The notes: generated by a model not told the origin, from the letters alone. A stretch of 64,000 nucleotides of DNA from Candidatus Hemicellulosilyticus sp. P3 (GCA_001543385.1 LPNH01000009.1:1-64000), one strand, 5' to 3'. Positions 50,002 to 60,905 are shown, counted from the first letter of the stretch. Made by a program: numbers and translations.

Positions 50002-50808
50002 TCAATGCCGTCCTGCTACATGCTCTATTTTTTCACCTTTCAGATATCGCATCCGTTCCTCCGGCGGGAATTTCTCAATAGTGTAGCGGAGCATCGTGCG
50101 TGGCATCATCCGGTAGCGCGGCATGACCGTAGTGCGCTGATCCGTTCTGCGGGAATCTGAATGCTGTTGTGCGGATGGAAGCGGGGCCACTGTCGTGAGA
50201 TAGCTGCGTAGCCGGCTGCCGTCGCGCTTGCCGGTCTCACGCAACAACCACCCTACGGCCTTATGGATAAGATCGTGTCGGTGATACAGCAATAGATCGG
50301 CAATGGCATAAGTGTCCTCCAGGCGGTCGTGACGGATAAACTGCATCGTACTGACCATGCCGATACGTTGCTCCCAGATCGTTCTTCCGTCCCGTGCCAG
50401 GTCATAAAGCAGCGAAGCGTCCTTGTCCAGCAGCCATGTTCCGAGCAATTCATAGCAAGAGAGGTCGACGAGGTCCCAGTTGTTGACGGCCTCCAGATGT
50501 GCGAGATAGAAATCAACAATACACCGTTGTCTCTCCTGGTCGCCTCGTGCGTGGCGGAACTGTTGCACAAGTGTCAGCAACGCTGCCAGCCGTACCTCGT
50601 GCCAAGGCGATTTCAGACATTCATCCAGTTGTTCGGGACTGCACACGGACCACATCTTCTGCACCACGCAACGTGTAACAGGTACCTTGATGCCAAGAAA
50701 TCGGTCGCCTTCACCATACTGCCCTGGTCCTGTCTTGAAAAATCGGGACAAATGCACCGCCTGTTCCGCATCGCGAAAAGAGAGCATCGTATGAAGCAAG
50801 ACATTCAT
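50002..50808 (-). CDS. DNA alkylation repair protein (AlkD family)
   Basis: A 268-aa HEAT-repeat DNA glycosylase-like protein. It contains FFKTGPGQYGEGDRFLGIKVPVTR (about 24), SPWHEVRLAALLTLV, NNWDLVDLSCYELLGTWL (about 110), WEQRIGMVSTMQFIRH and HDLIHKAVGWLLRETGKRD (about 180). These match AlkD/AlkC proteins that remove 3- and 7-alkylpurines. The C-terminus has a conserved MPRTMLRYTIEKFPPEERMRYLKG. A weak signal at 49985 for the FMN gene lies just past its end. Confidence 0.9.
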   Translation of the reverse strand: MNVLLHTMLSFRDAEQAVHLSRFFKTGPGQYGEGDRFLGIKVPVTRCVVQKMWSVCSPEQLDECLKSPWHEVRLAALLTLVQQFRHARGDQERQRCIVDFYLAHLEAVNNWDLVDLSCYELLGTWLLDKDASLLYDLARDGRTIWEQRIGMVSTMQFIRHDRLEDTYAIADLLLYHRHDLIHKAVGWLLRETGKRDGSRLRSYLTTVAPLPSAQQHSDSRRTDQRTTVMPRYRMMPRTMLRYTIEKFPPEERMRYLKGEKIEHVAGRH

Positions 50809-50825
50809 CGTTATGTCTGATACAA

Positions 50826-50852
50826 CGCGAGGAGGTCGTCATCCTCCTCGCG
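50826..50852 (-). terminator. Hairpin downstream of tRNA-Arg
   Basis: A perfect 10-bp stem cgcgaggagg/cctcctcgcg with a 7-base loop, 15 bp beyond the tRNA-Arg 3' end on the minus strand. Confidence 0.65.
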
Positions 50853-50866
50853 AAAAACTCATATTG

Positions 50867-50938
50867 TACTCCCGCAGGGAATCGAACCCTGATCAAAGGT
50901 TTAGGAAACCTCTATTCTATCCATTGAACTACAGGAGC
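50867..50938 (-). tRNA. tRNA-Arg (CCT)
   Basis: Cloverleaf on the minus strand with anticodon stem-loop aggtt-tcctaaa-cc region giving anticodon CCT, T-arm cagggttcgattccctg and acceptor gctcctg/cgggagt with G:U wobbles. CCA is not encoded. Confidence 0.92.
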
Positions 50939-50960
50939 AGAGCTTGATTGCTCAATCGTG

Positions 50961-53801
50961 TCACAGCTTTCTCTTAATCTCAATCACCTCATAGGCTTCC
51001 ACAATGTCGCCCACCTTAATGTCGTTGAAATTTTCGATGTTCAAACCGCATTCTTGTCCGCTGACCACTTCTTTCACATCATCTTTGAACCGTTTGAGTG
51101 AAGCCAGTTTACCCGTGTACACCACGATGCCGTCACGGATGATGCGCACATTATGGCTGCGGGAAATCTTGCCGTCCAGGCACATGCAGCCGGCGATGGT
51201 TCCGACCTTCGAAATCTTGAATGTCTCACGTATTTCGAGGTTGGCCACAATCTTTTCCTGGGTCTCGGGCGCCAGCATACCTTCGATGGCATCCTTCAGT
51301 TCATTGATAGCGTCATAGATAATGCTGTACAGGCGGATGTCGATATGCTCTGTCTCGGCCATCTTGCGGGCTCCCACCGACGGGCGCACCTGGAATCCGA
51401 TGATAATGGCATCCGAAGACTCAGCCAGCAGCACATCGTTTTCCGAAATCTGTCCCACCGCTTTGTGGATGACATTCACCTGCACCTCCTCGTTGCTGAG
51501 CTTGAGCAGCGAATCGCTCAAGGCCTCCACCGAGCCGTCCACATCTCCTTTGACAATAATATTGAGCTCCTTAAAGTTGCCCAATGCACGGCGACGGCCT
51601 ATTTCCTCAAGTGTCAGGTGAGTCTGGGTGCGGATACCCTGTTCCCGGGCCAGTTGTGTACGTTTGGCCGCAATATCCTTAGCCTCCTTCTCATTCTCCA
51701 TCACATTAAACGTGTCGCCTGCCTGGCAGGCGCCGGTCAGGCCGAGCAGCAGCACCGGTTGTGACGGACCTGCCGACATAACCTCCTGGTTGCGTTCATT
51801 ATACATAGCCCGGACACGGCCGCTGATAGAACCTGCCACAATGGGGTCGCCTTTATGGATGGTTCCGTCCTCCACCAGCAGCTTGGCCACATATCCGCGG
51901 CCCTTGTCCAATGAGCTCTCCAGCACCGTACCCTTGGCACGTTTGTTGGGATTGCCCTTCAGTTCCATAATGTCGGCTTGCAACAGCACTTTCTCCAGCA
52001 GCTCCTCCACACCGACACCCTTCTTGGCTGAAATATCCTGGCTTTGATATTTACCTCCCCATTCCTCTATCAACAGGTTCATATTGGCCAGTTCAGTTTT
52101 GATACGGTCCGGGTCGGCGCCCGCTTTGTCGATCTTGTTAATTGCAAAGACAATAGGTACGCCGGCGGCTTGAGCATGATTGATGGCTTCAATGGTCTGT
52201 GGCATGATTTTATCGTCTGCCGCAATGACAATGATGGCGATGTCGGTCACTTTGGCACCACGGGCACGCATAGCGGTGAATGCTTCGTGGCCGGGCGTGT
52301 CGAGGAATGTAATCTTGCGGCCGTCCGCGGTCGTCACCTCATATGCTCCGATGTGCTGGGTGATGCCACCGGCCTCGCCGGCAATGACATTTGTCTTACG
52401 GATATAGTCCAGCAGCGAAGTCTTTCCGTGGTCGACATGCCCCATTACAGTGATGATCGGGTTGCGTGCAACCATATCCTCCGGACGGTCTTCCTCCTCA
52501 ATACGGTTCAGTTCGTCGACAACATCAGCGCTGGCAAAGTTGATTTCGAATCCAAACTCATCGGCAATGAGCTTGATCGTCTCAGCGTCCAAGCGTTGGT
52601 TGATGCTGACAAATATACCCACCGACATACAGGTGCTGATAATCTGTGTCACCGGGATGTTCATCATGGTCGCCAGCTCATTGGCGGTGACAAACTCCGT
52701 CACCTGCAGTGTCTTCTGGCTCTGCATCTCGTTGATCTGCTCCTCTTCGATGCGTTTTTGGACCTTTTGACGTTTCTCGCGGTTATGCTTCGAGGTCTTC
52801 GATTTGCCCATAGTACCCAGTCGGGCCAGCGTGTCGCGAATCTGCTTCTCGATTTCGTTGTCGTCAATCTCAACCTTCTTGGTGTTCTTTGACTTTGTCG
52901 ACTTGGCTTTCACCGTGGCGCTGCCGCTGGTCACGCCTTTCATAGTGGTGTCGCTCACTTTTACACCCTCTTTCTTGATGCGTTTTCTTTTCTTCTTTTC
53001 GCCGCTCTCGCCTTTATTTTTTTCAAATTGGCTCAAGTCGATCTTGCTCACCACTTTTGGTCCTTCAAGCTTGGTGTATTGCGTCTCGATGAACTCCGGC
53101 TCGGGTTTGGCCGGTGCTGTGGCGGCTTTCACTTCGGGCTGCGGTTTCTTTGTCTCGACGGCAGGTGCAGCTGTCGGCTTCTCGGTTTTTGCCGGGGCTT
53201 TCTCATCCGTTTTCTTGTTCTTACTCTTCTTGTCGGGACGCACTTTCGTGTTGAGCGATGACAGGTCGATTTTGTCCACAATCTTCAGTCCGCCTTCAGT
53301 CGTGTGAGCGGTTTTCGACTTCTCCGGCATGGCTGTTGCCGTCTGTTCCGGCACATCCTGGGCTGGTGTTGCGGTCTCCTTGGCAGGCTCCGGTTCCATC
53401 TTCTCTACGGGAGCGGGCTTCTCTACGGGAGCGGGTGTCGGCTTGGCAGTGGGTTCGGCCTCGGCCTTGGCAATCGGGGCGTTCACGATAGGTTTCATGC
53501 TCACATTCTTGATAATGAGCTCCTCCTCATGATCATGGGCGAGATCCGCAATCTTATTGGCTTCAATCACCACACTGTTGGAACTGGGCGTAATCTCAAT
53601 CTTGTCGGCCTGTTCCTTCACGGCACGTTCCGACTGGAATGCCTTCGACAGCAGGTCATACTGTTCGGGTGTAAGCTTGGTGTTGGGATTCTTCTCCACC
53701 TGATGGCCGTTCTTGGCCAGATGTTCGACAAGGCTCTCAATGCCGACATTCAGCTCCTTGGCGGCTTTATTCAGTCTGATATTTTTTACTTCGTCTGCCA
53801 T
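50961..53801 (-). CDS. infB: Translation initiation factor IF-2
   Basis: A 946-aa initiation GTPase. The N-terminal IF2_N helices ([29 protein letters not shown]) are followed by a long Ala/Pro/Lys/Glu-rich linker (about 80-360). The G domain begins near residue 445 ([37 protein letters not shown]), then beta-barrel domain II, domain III ([15 protein letters not shown]) and the fMet-tRNA-binding C-terminus. It is the third gene of rimP-nusA-infB. Confidence 0.98.
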   Translation of the reverse strand: MADEVKNIRLNKAAKELNVGIESLVEHLAKNGHQVEKNPNTKLTPEQYDLLSKAFQSERAVKEQADKIEITPSSNSVVIEANKIADLAHDHEEELIIKNVSMKPIVNAPIAKAEAEPTAKPTPAPVEKPAPVEKMEPEPAKETATPAQDVPEQTATAMPEKSKTAHTTEGGLKIVDKIDLSSLNTKVRPDKKSKNKKTDEKAPAKTEKPTAAPAVETKKPQPEVKAATAPAKPEPEFIETQYTKLEGPKVVSKIDLSQFEKNKGESGEKKKRKRIKKEGVKVSDTTMKGVTSGSATVKAKSTKSKNTKKVEIDDNEIEKQIRDTLARLGTMGKSKTSKHNREKRQKVQKRIEEEQINEMQSQKTLQVTEFVTANELATMMNIPVTQIISTCMSVGIFVSINQRLDAETIKLIADEFGFEINFASADVVDELNRIEEEDRPEDMVARNPIITVMGHVDHGKTSLLDYIRKTNVIAGEAGGITQHIGAYEVTTADGRKITFLDTPGHEAFTAMRARGAKVTDIAIIVIAADDKIMPQTIEAINHAQAAGVPIVFAINKIDKAGADPDRIKTELANMNLLIEEWGGKYQSQDISAKKGVGVEELLEKVLLQADIMELKGNPNKRAKGTVLESSLDKGRGYVAKLLVEDGTIHKGDPIVAGSISGRVRAMYNERNQEVMSAGPSQPVLLLGLTGACQAGDTFNVMENEKEAKDIAAKRTQLAREQGIRTQTHLTLEEIGRRRALGNFKELNIIVKGDVDGSVEALSDSLLKLSNEEVQVNVIHKAVGQISENDVLLAESSDAIIIGFQVRPSVGARKMAETEHIDIRLYSIIYDAINELKDAIEGMLAPETQEKIVANLEIRETFKISKVGTIAGCMCLDGKISRSHNVRIIRDGIVVYTGKLASLKRFKDDVKEVVSGQECGLNIENFNDIKVGDIVEAYEVIEIKRKL

Positions 53802-53911
53802 AGTTCCACTCCTTATTGTAATTGATGATTGTTCTTCTTAGATCGGGCCGGGAACATCCTCAACCCCTGCAGTCTGTGTTCTGCAAACCATCGGCCAGTC
53901 AGCAGGCTGCC

Positions 53912-55177
53912 TCACTCATCCTCAAACTCCTCGTTCAAAATACGCAACACATCGTCGATAGTCTCTTCTTCGAGGTCGGTGCGTGTAAGCAACTCTTCCT
54001 TTGTCAGCGCCAGCACACTCTTGGCCGTGTCGCAGCCAATGCGTACCAGTTCGTCAATGATCCACTGCTCGATTTCGTCGTCAAACTCCTGAAGCACCAC
54101 ATCGTCATAGTCTTCGTCCGTATCGCGGTAGACATCAATTTCATACCCTATCAGCTTCGAGGCCAGTTTGATATTGCATCCGCCCTTGCCGATAGCCAGC
54201 GACACCTGGTCAGGGGCCATAAAGACATCCGCCTTCTTCTCCTCCTCGTTGATTTTGATAGACGATATCTTGGCAGGGTTCAGCGCACGTTGAATCATGA
54301 TCTCCGTGCGTGTAGTGTAATTGATGACATCGATGCTCTCATTGCGCAGCTCGCGTACAATACCGTGGATGCGGCTGCCTTTCACTCCGACACACGAGCC
54401 AACGGGGTCGATGCGGTCGTCATAAGACTCCACAGCCACCTTCGCTCGTTCGCCGGGTACGCGCACAATATTCTTGATGACAATGAGCCCGTCGTAAATC
54501 TCGGGCACTTCAGCTTCAAGCAGCCGTTCGAGAAAGATAGGCGAGGTGCGTGAAAGGATAATGACCGGGTTGTTATTCTTCAGCTCCACCTTCAGCACCA
54601 CGGCACGCAGCGTGTCGCCTTTTCGGAAATGGTCGTTGGGGATCTGCTCGCTTTTGGGCAGCACCAGCTCAATCTTCTCCTCGTCGAGCACCAAAATCTC
54701 CTTGTTCCAAGGCTGGTAGACCTCGCCGACCACGATCTCGCCCACCTTTTCCTTGTATTTCTGGAAAACGAGCGATTTCTCATAGTCCTGGATTTTTCCC
54801 ACCAGATTCTGTCGGATAGACAGGATTTCACGACGGCCGAAATCGCTCATATACACCGGTTCCGAGAGCTCCTCACCCACTTCGAAGTCATCCTCGATCC
54901 GGATAGCGTCGCTGTACGCAATCTCGCGTTGCGGATCCTCCACATGCCCGTCCTCCACAATCAGCCGGTTGCGGAAAATCTCCAAATCGCCCTTGTCAAT
55001 ATTCACAATAATGTCGAAGTTGTCCTCGCTACCGTATCGTTTCACCAATGCCGAGCGGAACACCTCCTCCAGGATATGCATCAACGTCTCGCGGTCGATG
55101 TTCTTGTACTCCTTGAAATCTTTGAAGGAATCAATCAGGTTCTGCGTCTTGTCTTGCGCTTTGTCTTGCGTCTTCAT
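53912..55177 (-). CDS. nusA: Transcription elongation/termination factor NusA
   Basis: A 421-aa RNA polymerase-binding factor. The N-terminal domain (about 1-130) is followed by S1 (GEVYQPWNKEILVLDEEKIELVLPKSEQIP, about 155) and two KH domains (GVKGSRIHGIVRELRNESIDVI, about 280; DQVSLAIGKGGCNIKLASKLIGYEIDVY, about 325). The C-terminus is short and acidic (DDVLRILNEEFEDE). It lies 55 bp after rimP and 110 bp before infB. Confidence 0.97.
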   Translation of the reverse strand: MKTQDKAQDKTQNLIDSFKDFKEYKNIDRETLMHILEEVFRSALVKRYGSEDNFDIIVNIDKGDLEIFRNRLIVEDGHVEDPQREIAYSDAIRIEDDFEVGEELSEPVYMSDFGRREILSIRQNLVGKIQDYEKSLVFQKYKEKVGEIVVGEVYQPWNKEILVLDEEKIELVLPKSEQIPNDHFRKGDTLRAVVLKVELKNNNPVIILSRTSPIFLERLLEAEVPEIYDGLIVIKNIVRVPGERAKVAVESYDDRIDPVGSCVGVKGSRIHGIVRELRNESIDVINYTTRTEIMIQRALNPAKISSIKINEEEKKADVFMAPDQVSLAIGKGGCNIKLASKLIGYEIDVYRDTDEDYDDVVLQEFDDEIEQWIIDELVRIGCDTAKSVLALTKEELLTRTDLEEETIDDVLRILNEEFEDE

Positions 55178-55232
55178 TTTTATGACAGTTGTATTATTGT
55201 TTTCTTCAAACTACTATGTTTTTCCGTCTTGT

Positions 55233-55676
55233 TCAAAACTGGAGCGTCACCCGAGCCGTCTTGATATCGCTGTACGCCAGATTGTGTTCCACCGGCGGGG
55301 TCTTCTTGGTCCCCTTGGTGAAAAGCACAAAATGAGTGTCATCGGCCTCGGTGAGCGTTCCCTCTATCCGTTCCCCGTCGGGCAGCACCACAGTCAGGCT
55401 GCGGCCCACATGCCGACGGTATTGGCGTGGCATTTTCAGCGGAGCGTCGGCGCCGGCCGAGCTGACATTCAGCTCGAAATCCTCCGTGTCGCGGTCCAGG
55501 CGGCTTTCGATGGCGCGGCTCAAAGCGATGCAGTCGTCGATGCTAATGCCGTTGTCTCCGTCAATATCCACAAAGATACGGTTATCTGTCGTCACCTTCA
55601 ATCCGACCACAAACTTGTCGTCACATTTCGACAGTTCGTCGTCCACAATTTCCAGAATTTGTAACTTGTCAATCAT
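55233..55676 (-). CDS. rimP: Ribosome maturation factor RimP
   Basis: A 147-aa 30S maturation factor. It has [23 protein letters not shown] (about 39), [14 protein letters not shown] (about 66) and a C-terminal SH3-like domain ([17 protein letters not shown]). The track start at 55712 lies in the leader; the ATG at 55676 is chosen. It is the first gene of the rimP-nusA-infB operon, behind a strong promoter. Confidence 0.95.
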   Translation of the reverse strand: MIDKLQILEIVDDELSKCDDKFVVGLKVTTDNRIFVDIDGDNGISIDDCIALSRAIESRLDRDTEDFELNVSSAGADAPLKMPRQYRRHVGRSLTVVLPDGERIEGTLTEADDTHFVLFTKGTKKTPPVEHNLAYSDIKTARVTLQF

Positions 55677-55692
55677 ACGCGGCAAAAAAGAA

Positions 55693-55708
55693 GGGGACTC
55701 TCGTCCCC
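55693..55708 (-). promoter_or_regulatory. Small hairpin in the rimP leader
   Basis: ggggac/gtcccc stem with a 4-base loop (tctc), between the predicted transcript start (about 55720) and the rimP ATG. It may be a leader structure; no ligand or protein is suggested. Confidence 0.35.
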
Positions 55709-55726
55709 TCATGCTGTTTCATGCTG

Positions 55727-55758
55727 CAAAGGTACAAACAATATCGCATTCGGGCAAA
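55727..55758 (-). promoter_or_regulatory. rimP-nusA-infB promoter
   Basis: TTTG (55755-55758), 20 bp, TACCTTTG (55727-55734) on the minus strand: an exact consensus promoter. The -7 box ends about 50 bp before the rimP ATG. Confidence 0.82.
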
Positions 55759-55775
55759 TTTTTCTTTTTATATAA

Positions 55776-55783
55776 TAAGTTTG
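55776..55783 (+). promoter_or_regulatory. Possible thyA -7 box
   Basis: TAAGTTTG on the plus strand fits TAnnTTTG and lies 44 bp before the thyA ATG. No TTTG -33 element is present at 19-21 bp. Confidence 0.45.
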
Positions 55784-55827
55784 TCCCTTTCGCGTTATCT
55801 CCTAAGTGCTTTTACGAATCTCAGACA

Positions 55828-56622
55828 ATGCGACAATATCTTTCCCTGCTTCAACATGTACTCGACACGGGTACACCCAAGCACGACCGCACCGGCACCG
55901 GCACCGTCAGCACTTTTGGTTATCAGATGCGTTTCCCGCTGGACGAAGGTTTTCCGCTGCTCACCACCAAGAAACTGCATCTGCGGTCCATAATCTATGA
56001 GTTACTTTGGTTTCTGCGGGGCGAAACCAACATCAGATACTTAAAAGACCACGGGGTGTCAATATGGGACGAATGGGCGGATGCCAACGGCGACCTGGGC
56101 CCTGTCTACGGCCGCCAGTGGCGTTCGTGGGGCTGTGCGGACGGCACACATGTCGATCAAATCACCCGGCTCATAGACCAGTTGCGCAGCAACCCCGACT
56201 CACGCCGTCACCTCGTGTCGGCATGGAACGTAGGCGAGCTCGACCGCATGGCATTACCGCCGTGCCACATCCTGTTCCAGTTCTATGTCAGTGAAGGTCG
56301 TCTCAGCTGCCAGCTCTACCAGCGCAGCGCCGACATCTTCCTCGGCGTGCCTTTCAATATCGCCTCTTACGCCCTGTTCACCATGATGGTAGCCCAGGTT
56401 GCGGGCTTGCTGCCGGGCGAATTTATCCACACCCTGGGTGACGCCCACATCTACAACAACCACATTGAGCAGTGCCGTCTGCAGCTCACTCGCGACCCGC
56501 GCCCGTTGCCCGTCATGCACATCAACCCGGACCGCCGCGACATCTTCGCCTTTGAGTATGATGATTTTCAACTTGAGGGCTACAACCCCCATCCACACAT
56601 CAAAGGTGATGTGAGTGTCTGA
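55828..56622 (+). CDS. thyA: Thymidylate synthase
   Basis: A 264-aa ThyA making dTMP from dUMP with methylene-tetrahydrofolate. It shows [17 protein letters not shown] (about 21), [11 protein letters not shown] (about 57), [22 protein letters not shown], the nucleophile [12 protein letters not shown] (Cys about 146), [20 protein letters not shown] and the [10 protein letters not shown] end. The track ORF (55336) starts far upstream in rimP-antisense sequence; the ATG at 55828 gives the normal length. No folA is adjacent; the next gene starts 2 bp later. Confidence 0.97.
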   Translation: MRQYLSLLQHVLDTGTPKHDRTGTGTVSTFGYQMRFPLDEGFPLLTTKKLHLRSIIYELLWFLRGETNIRYLKDHGVSIWDEWADANGDLGPVYGRQWRSWGCADGTHVDQITRLIDQLRSNPDSRRHLVSAWNVGELDRMALPPCHILFQFYVSEGRLSCQLYQRSADIFLGVPFNIASYALFTMMVAQVAGLLPGEFIHTLGDAHIYNNHIEQCRLQLTRDPRPLPVMHINPDRRDIFAFEYDDFQLEGYNPHPHIKGDVSV

Positions 56623-56624
56623 TT

Positions 56625-57722
56625 ATGAATAACGAAAACACCTATATCGTCATCATGGCGGGCGGTTTCGGCCGTCGTTTCTGGCCCATGAGCCAGGCTG
56701 ACAACCCCAAACAGTTCAATGACATCATGGGCACCGGTCAGTCGATGCTCCAAGCCACCTTTGCCCGTTTCGAGCGCATCTGCCCGCGGCAGAACATCAT
56801 CATCGTCACCGGCGAGCTCTACGTCGCCCGGGTGCGCGAGCAGATTCCCGACCTCAAACCCTATCAGGTTTTAGGCGAGCCGTCGCGCCGCAACACAGCG
56901 CCCTGCATAGCCTACGCCGCCGCTGTCATCCACAGCCTCAATCCCGACGCCGTGATCGTGGTCTCTCCGTCCGACCATGCCATCTTCGACGACGAAGCAT
57001 TTGTCAGCGACATCAACAACTCAATACAGGTTGCCCGGCACCACGACTGGATAGTCACGGTAGGGGTACGCCCCACCGCTCCCAACACCAGTTATGGCTA
57101 CATACAGTTTGCCGAGGGGTCCACGATGCCGTCGCTCCACAAGGCCGTCACATTCACCGAGAAACCACCGGTCGACGTAGCGCAACAGTTCATTGCCTCC
57201 GGCGAATTTTTATGGAACACAGGGATCTTCATCTGGCGTCTGCCGGTGCTCGTCGACGCCTATCGGCGATACCTGCCCCTTGTCGCCGACAGCTTCTTCC
57301 CGCTTTCGCTGCGTACCACACGCCGACAGCTCAACAATGTCTACTCCGTTGCTGAAACCATATCCGTTGACTTTGGCATCATGGAAAAAGCCGACAACGT
57401 CTACGTGATACGTGCATCTTTCGGCTGGAGTGACGTTGAGACCTGGGAGTCCCTCTACAGCACCGTGCCGCACGACGACCGGGCAAACGCCATTGTCAGC
57501 GGCAACGTATTCTCCTACGATGTATCCGGCTGTGTCGTTCATGTCCCATCGGACAAGACAGTGGTGCTGCAAGGCCTTGACGGATACATTATAGCCGGCA
57601 ACAACGACACCATCCTTGTCTGCCGCCGTGACCAGGAGGAGCGGCTCTTCAACTTCTCCTCCGATGTAGAACTCTTCAAACTGACTCAAGATAACAACAC
57701 ATTAGACAATGAAAAGAACTGA
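56625..57722 (+). CDS. manC: Mannose-1-phosphate guanylyltransferase
   Basis: A 365-aa GDP-mannose pyrophosphorylase: [23 protein letters not shown] (nucleotide loop; family consensus GGxGTRLWPxSR) and [10 protein letters not shown] (about 85). [15 protein letters not shown] (about 109) and [13 protein letters not shown] (about 172) also fit. It ends without a C-terminal isomerase domain, so it is the short form. It supplies GDP-mannose for glycans and GDP-fucose. The gene is embedded between thyA and asnS and overlaps asnS by 14 bp. Confidence 0.92.
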   Translation: MNNENTYIVIMAGGFGRRFWPMSQADNPKQFNDIMGTGQSMLQATFARFERICPRQNIIIVTGELYVARVREQIPDLKPYQVLGEPSRRNTAPCIAYAAAVIHSLNPDAVIVVSPSDHAIFDDEAFVSDINNSIQVARHHDWIVTVGVRPTAPNTSYGYIQFAEGSTMPSLHKAVTFTEKPPVDVAQQFIASGEFLWNTGIFIWRLPVLVDAYRRYLPLVADSFFPLSLRTTRRQLNNVYSVAETISVDFGIMEKADNVYVIRASFGWSDVETWESLYSTVPHDDRANAIVSGNVFSYDVSGCVVHVPSDKTVVLQGLDGYIIAGNNDTILVCRRDQEERLFNFSSDVELFKLTQDNNTLDNEKN

Positions 57723-59112
57723 AATCAGACAGCTGCTTAAAGAGAACCCCGCCGCTCTGCTCAACCGTGAGGTATGTGTCAAAGGCTGGGTGCGCACCAA
57801 GCGTGGCAACAAAAACGTCGCATTCATAGCCCTCAACGACGGCTCTGTCATCCACAACATACAAATTGTCGCCGATCCGGCCAAGTTCGACGACGAACTG
57901 CGTCGCATCACCACCGGTGCATGCATCTGCGTCGAAGGCACACTGGTCGAAAGTCAAGGATCAGGCCAGGCTGTCGAGGTGCAGGCCGGGCGCATCATCG
58001 TCTACGGCGAAGCCGACCCGGACAGCTACCCTTTGCAGAAAAAAGGCCACAGCATGGAATTTCTGCGTGAGATAGGCCACCTGCGTCTGCGCACCAACAC
58101 CTTCGGTGCCGTCATGCGCCTTCGTCACCAGATGTCCTATGCCATCCACACCTTCTTCCACGACCGGGGCTTCTTCTACTTCCACACCCCCCTCATCACC
58201 GCATCCGACTGCGAGGGCGCCGGCGAGATGTTCCATGTCAGCACTTTGGATCCCGAAAATCCGCCGCGCAAAGAAAACGGTCTCATCGACTGGGATCAAG
58301 ACTTCTTTGGCAAATTCACCGCCCTCACCGTCAGCGGACAGCTCGAAGGAGAACTGGGCGCCACCTCACTGGGCAAAATATACACCTTCGGTCCCACCTT
58401 CCGCGCCGAGAACAGCAACACGCCGCGCCATCTGGCCGAGTTCTGGATGATCGAACCCGAGATGGCCTTCTACGACCTCGACGACCTCACCGCCCTCGAA
58501 GAGGAATTCATCAAACACTGCGTCCGTTGGGCGCTGGACCATTGCATGGACGACCTGGAGTTCCTCAACAAAATGATAGACCCGGGTCTGCTCGACCGGT
58601 TGCGCAGCGTCATTGACACCGACTTCGTCCGTCTCCCCTACACCGAGGGCATCCGCATTCTTGAGGAGGCCGTCGCCAACGGCCGCAAATTCGAGTTTCC
58701 CGTCAGCTGGGGTGTCGACCTTGCCTCCGAGCACGAACGCTACCTGGTCGAGGAACACTTCCGCAAACCCGTCATCATGATCGACTACCCCAAAGAAATC
58801 AAAGCCTTCTACATGAAACAGAACGACGATGGCCGCACCGTGCAGGGCACCGATGTGCTCTTCCCGCAGATCGGTGAGATCATCGGCGGCTCCGTGCGCG
58901 AAGAAAACTACGACAAACTGATGACGCGCATCAACGAGCTCGGCATACCGATGAAAGACATGTGGTGGTACCTCGACACACGCCGTTACGGCACCTGTCC
59001 CCATGCCGGTTTCGGGTTGGGATTCGAGCGCCTCATGCTCTTCGTCACCGGTATGGCCAACATCCGCGACGTCATCCCCTTCCCGAGAACTCCCAAGACC
59101 GCCGAGTTCTAA
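57709..59112 (+). CDS. asnS: Asparaginyl-tRNA synthetase
   Basis: A 467-aa class IIb synthetase. It has an N-terminal OB-fold anticodon domain ([25 protein letters not shown]), motif 1 around [26 protein letters not shown], motif 2 [22 protein letters not shown] (about 232) and motif 3 [21 protein letters not shown] (about 440). SGQLEGE at about 210 is the Asn-recognition region. It overlaps manC at its start. Confidence 0.97.
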   Translation: MKRTEIRQLLKENPAALLNREVCVKGWVRTKRGNKNVAFIALNDGSVIHNIQIVADPAKFDDELRRITTGACICVEGTLVESQGSGQAVEVQAGRIIVYGEADPDSYPLQKKGHSMEFLREIGHLRLRTNTFGAVMRLRHQMSYAIHTFFHDRGFFYFHTPLITASDCEGAGEMFHVSTLDPENPPRKENGLIDWDQDFFGKFTALTVSGQLEGELGATSLGKIYTFGPTFRAENSNTPRHLAEFWMIEPEMAFYDLDDLTALEEEFIKHCVRWALDHCMDDLEFLNKMIDPGLLDRLRSVIDTDFVRLPYTEGIRILEEAVANGRKFEFPVSWGVDLASEHERYLVEEHFRKPVIMIDYPKEIKAFYMKQNDDGRTVQGTDVLFPQIGEIIGGSVREENYDKLMTRINELGIPMKDMWWYLDTRRYGTCPHAGFGLGFERLMLFVTGMANIRDVIPFPRTPKTAEF

Positions 59113-59156
59113 GCCGGAAACTGCGCACACAAGTGGCTGTTAATATCTCATTCGTT

Positions 59157-59182
59157 ATGTCCCCGTCTCTCGGGACATTTTC
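59157..59182 (+). terminator. asnS terminator
   Basis: Hairpin atgtccc/gggacat (7 bp, 8-base loop) followed by ttttcg. A second small hairpin (agtgt/acact plus six T, 59184-59204) follows directly. They lie about 45 bp beyond asnS. The rest of 59113-59318 shows no gene. Confidence 0.7.
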
Positions 59183-59318
59183 GAGTGTAAAGAGACACTT
59201 TTTTCTCTATACTACAAAACCCCATTGCTGTCCATTGTGATTCAACAACTTGGTGCAAACTTACCCTGCTGTTGAAACTTAACCGTCCCTTTGGAATACC
59301 CGAATGGGCGAATTGTTG

Positions 59319-59326
59319 TATTTTTG
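59319..59326 (+). promoter_or_regulatory. ribD -7 box
   Basis: TATTTTTG followed by C, 29 bp before the ribD ATG, matches TAnnTTTG. The nearest TTTG lies at 59290-59293, 25 bp upstream, longer than the preferred 19-21. Confidence 0.55.
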
Positions 59327-59355
59327 CATATCGGCAATGGCAATAACCATTTCAG

Positions 59356-60285
59356 ATGGCATCGGCGACAGACGAGTTATACATGCAGCGGTGTCTGCAG
59401 CTGGCATCCAACGGGCTGGGGCGGGTACGTCCCAATCCGCTGGTGGGATGTGTCGTTGTCAAAGGAGGACGCATTGTCGCTGAAGGTTACCACCAGCGGT
59501 ATGGCGGCAGTCATGCCGAGCGCAACGCCCTTTCTCGGTGTTCCGATGCCGAGGGTGCCACACTTTATGTCAACCTCGAGCCCTGCTCCCATTTCGGCAA
59601 CACGCCGCCCTGTGCAGACCTTGTCGTCGAGAGCGGCATCCGTCGTGTGGTCTGCTGTAACGACGACCCCAACCCCTTGGTGGCGGGCCGCGGTATAGCG
59701 AAACTGGAAAAATCCGGCATCGAGGTGGTTCGCCATCTGTTAGAGCCGGACGGACGGGAGTTGAACCGTCGTTTTTTTACATTCATGGAACACCAACGTC
59801 CCTACGTCATACTGAAATGGGCGGAGAGCGCCGATGGATTCATGGCTCCGGCAAAGCCCGGTCCCTATTGGATCAGCACCCCTGCGCAAAACCGCCTCAA
59901 CCACCGCTGGCGCACCGAAGAGGCCGCCATCCTTATAGGCAGCGAAACCTTCCTGCAGGACAAGCCCGCCCTTACTCCGCGCCATTACCTCGGTGCAGTG
60001 CCGCAGCCCGTTGTCCTCGATCGTCGCGGGCGACTCTCCGGTGTGCCGTCCCATTGGCTGCACCTGCGATGTCAGAGCGTCGAAGAAACGCTGACCGCCC
60101 TCTTCGCGGCGGGGCTGCAGAGCGTCATTGTCGAAGGCGGCCGCCGCATACTGTCCGCTTTTATCGCCAGTGGTTGCTACGACGAAGTGCGTGTCCTCCG
60201 CAGTCCTGCGATTCTTGGCTCCGGCCTTCCCGCCCCCGCCGTCCCTCCCGTTCCGTCAAACCGGCTGCACATCATAAACGGATAG
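59356..60285 (+). CDS. ribD: Riboflavin biosynthesis bifunctional deaminase/reductase
   Basis: A 309-aa enzyme for two steps of riboflavin synthesis. The N-terminal CDA-type deaminase has SHAERNAL (about 50) and PCSHFGNTPPCADLVV (about 77) with zinc ligands His-Cys-Cys. The C-terminal RibD_C reductase has FMEHQRPYVILKWAESADGFM (about 140), LIGSETFLQDKPALTPR (about 193) and SVIVEGGRRIL (about 256). Both domains look complete. Other rib genes are not in the window. Confidence 0.95.
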   Translation: MASATDELYMQRCLQLASNGLGRVRPNPLVGCVVVKGGRIVAEGYHQRYGGSHAERNALSRCSDAEGATLYVNLEPCSHFGNTPPCADLVVESGIRRVVCCNDDPNPLVAGRGIAKLEKSGIEVVRHLLEPDGRELNRRFFTFMEHQRPYVILKWAESADGFMAPAKPGPYWISTPAQNRLNHRWRTEEAAILIGSETFLQDKPALTPRHYLGAVPQPVVLDRRGRLSGVPSHWLHLRCQSVEETLTALFAAGLQSVIVEGGRRILSAFIASGCYDEVRVLRSPAILGSGLPAPAVPPVPSNRLHIING

Positions 60286-60299
60286 AAATGTGAAAAAAC

Positions 60300-60905
60300 A
60301 TGTTTGACGACACCTACCACACCATTGCCGGACCTTCCGAAGGCCTCTACAAAGAGAAAGGCAGCAAATTTCTCTCCTTTGCCTATCCTGTTGTCTCGCA
60401 GGACGAGGTGAAAGGACACCTCGACCGACTGAGAAAAGATTATTTCGACGCCCGTCACCACTGCTACGCCTACATCCTTGGCCCCAACAAAGACGCCTGG
60501 CGTGCCAACGACGATGGCGAGCCCGGTGGCACAGGCGGGCGACCCATCTATGGTCAGCTGCTCAGCGCCGACCTGACCGACACGCTGGTCGTCGTCGTCC
60601 GCTATTTTGGCGGCATCCTGCTCGGCGCGTCGGGTCTGGCCAACGCCTACAAGGCCGCCGCACGCGACGCCATCAGCCATGCCTGCATAGTGGAACGCAC
60701 CATCGATGTGCGCTATCGGCTCCATTTCGAATATCCTCTGATGAACGAAGTCATGCGTCTGCTCAAAGAGTACGACCTGCAGCCCCGGCAGCAAGATTTC
60801 ACCCTCGATTGCCGGTTGGACGTGTCGGTGCGCCAGTCCCTGTCGGTACGGTTCTACGACGCGTGCCGACGGCTTTACGGCCTGCGGCCGGAGATACTTG
60901 ATTAA
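60300..60905 (+). CDS. YigZ/IMPACT family protein
   Basis: A 201-aa two-domain protein. The N-terminal UPF0029 domain has KEKGSKFLSFAYPV, HHCYAYILG (about 55) and ANDDGEPGGTGGRPI (about 72), then VVVVRYFGGILLGASGL. The C-terminal domain is a ferredoxin-like EF-G IV-type fold. Members interact with ribosome or translation factors (IMPACT), but the bacterial role is not settled. It lies 14 bp after ribD and 15 bp before the helicase. Confidence 0.92.
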   Translation: MFDDTYHTIAGPSEGLYKEKGSKFLSFAYPVVSQDEVKGHLDRLRKDYFDARHHCYAYILGPNKDAWRANDDGEPGGTGGRPIYGQLLSADLTDTLVVVVRYFGGILLGASGLANAYKAAARDAISHACIVERTIDVRYRLHFEYPLMNEVMRLLKEYDLQPRQQDFTLDCRLDVSVRQSLSVRFYDACRRLYGLRPEILD

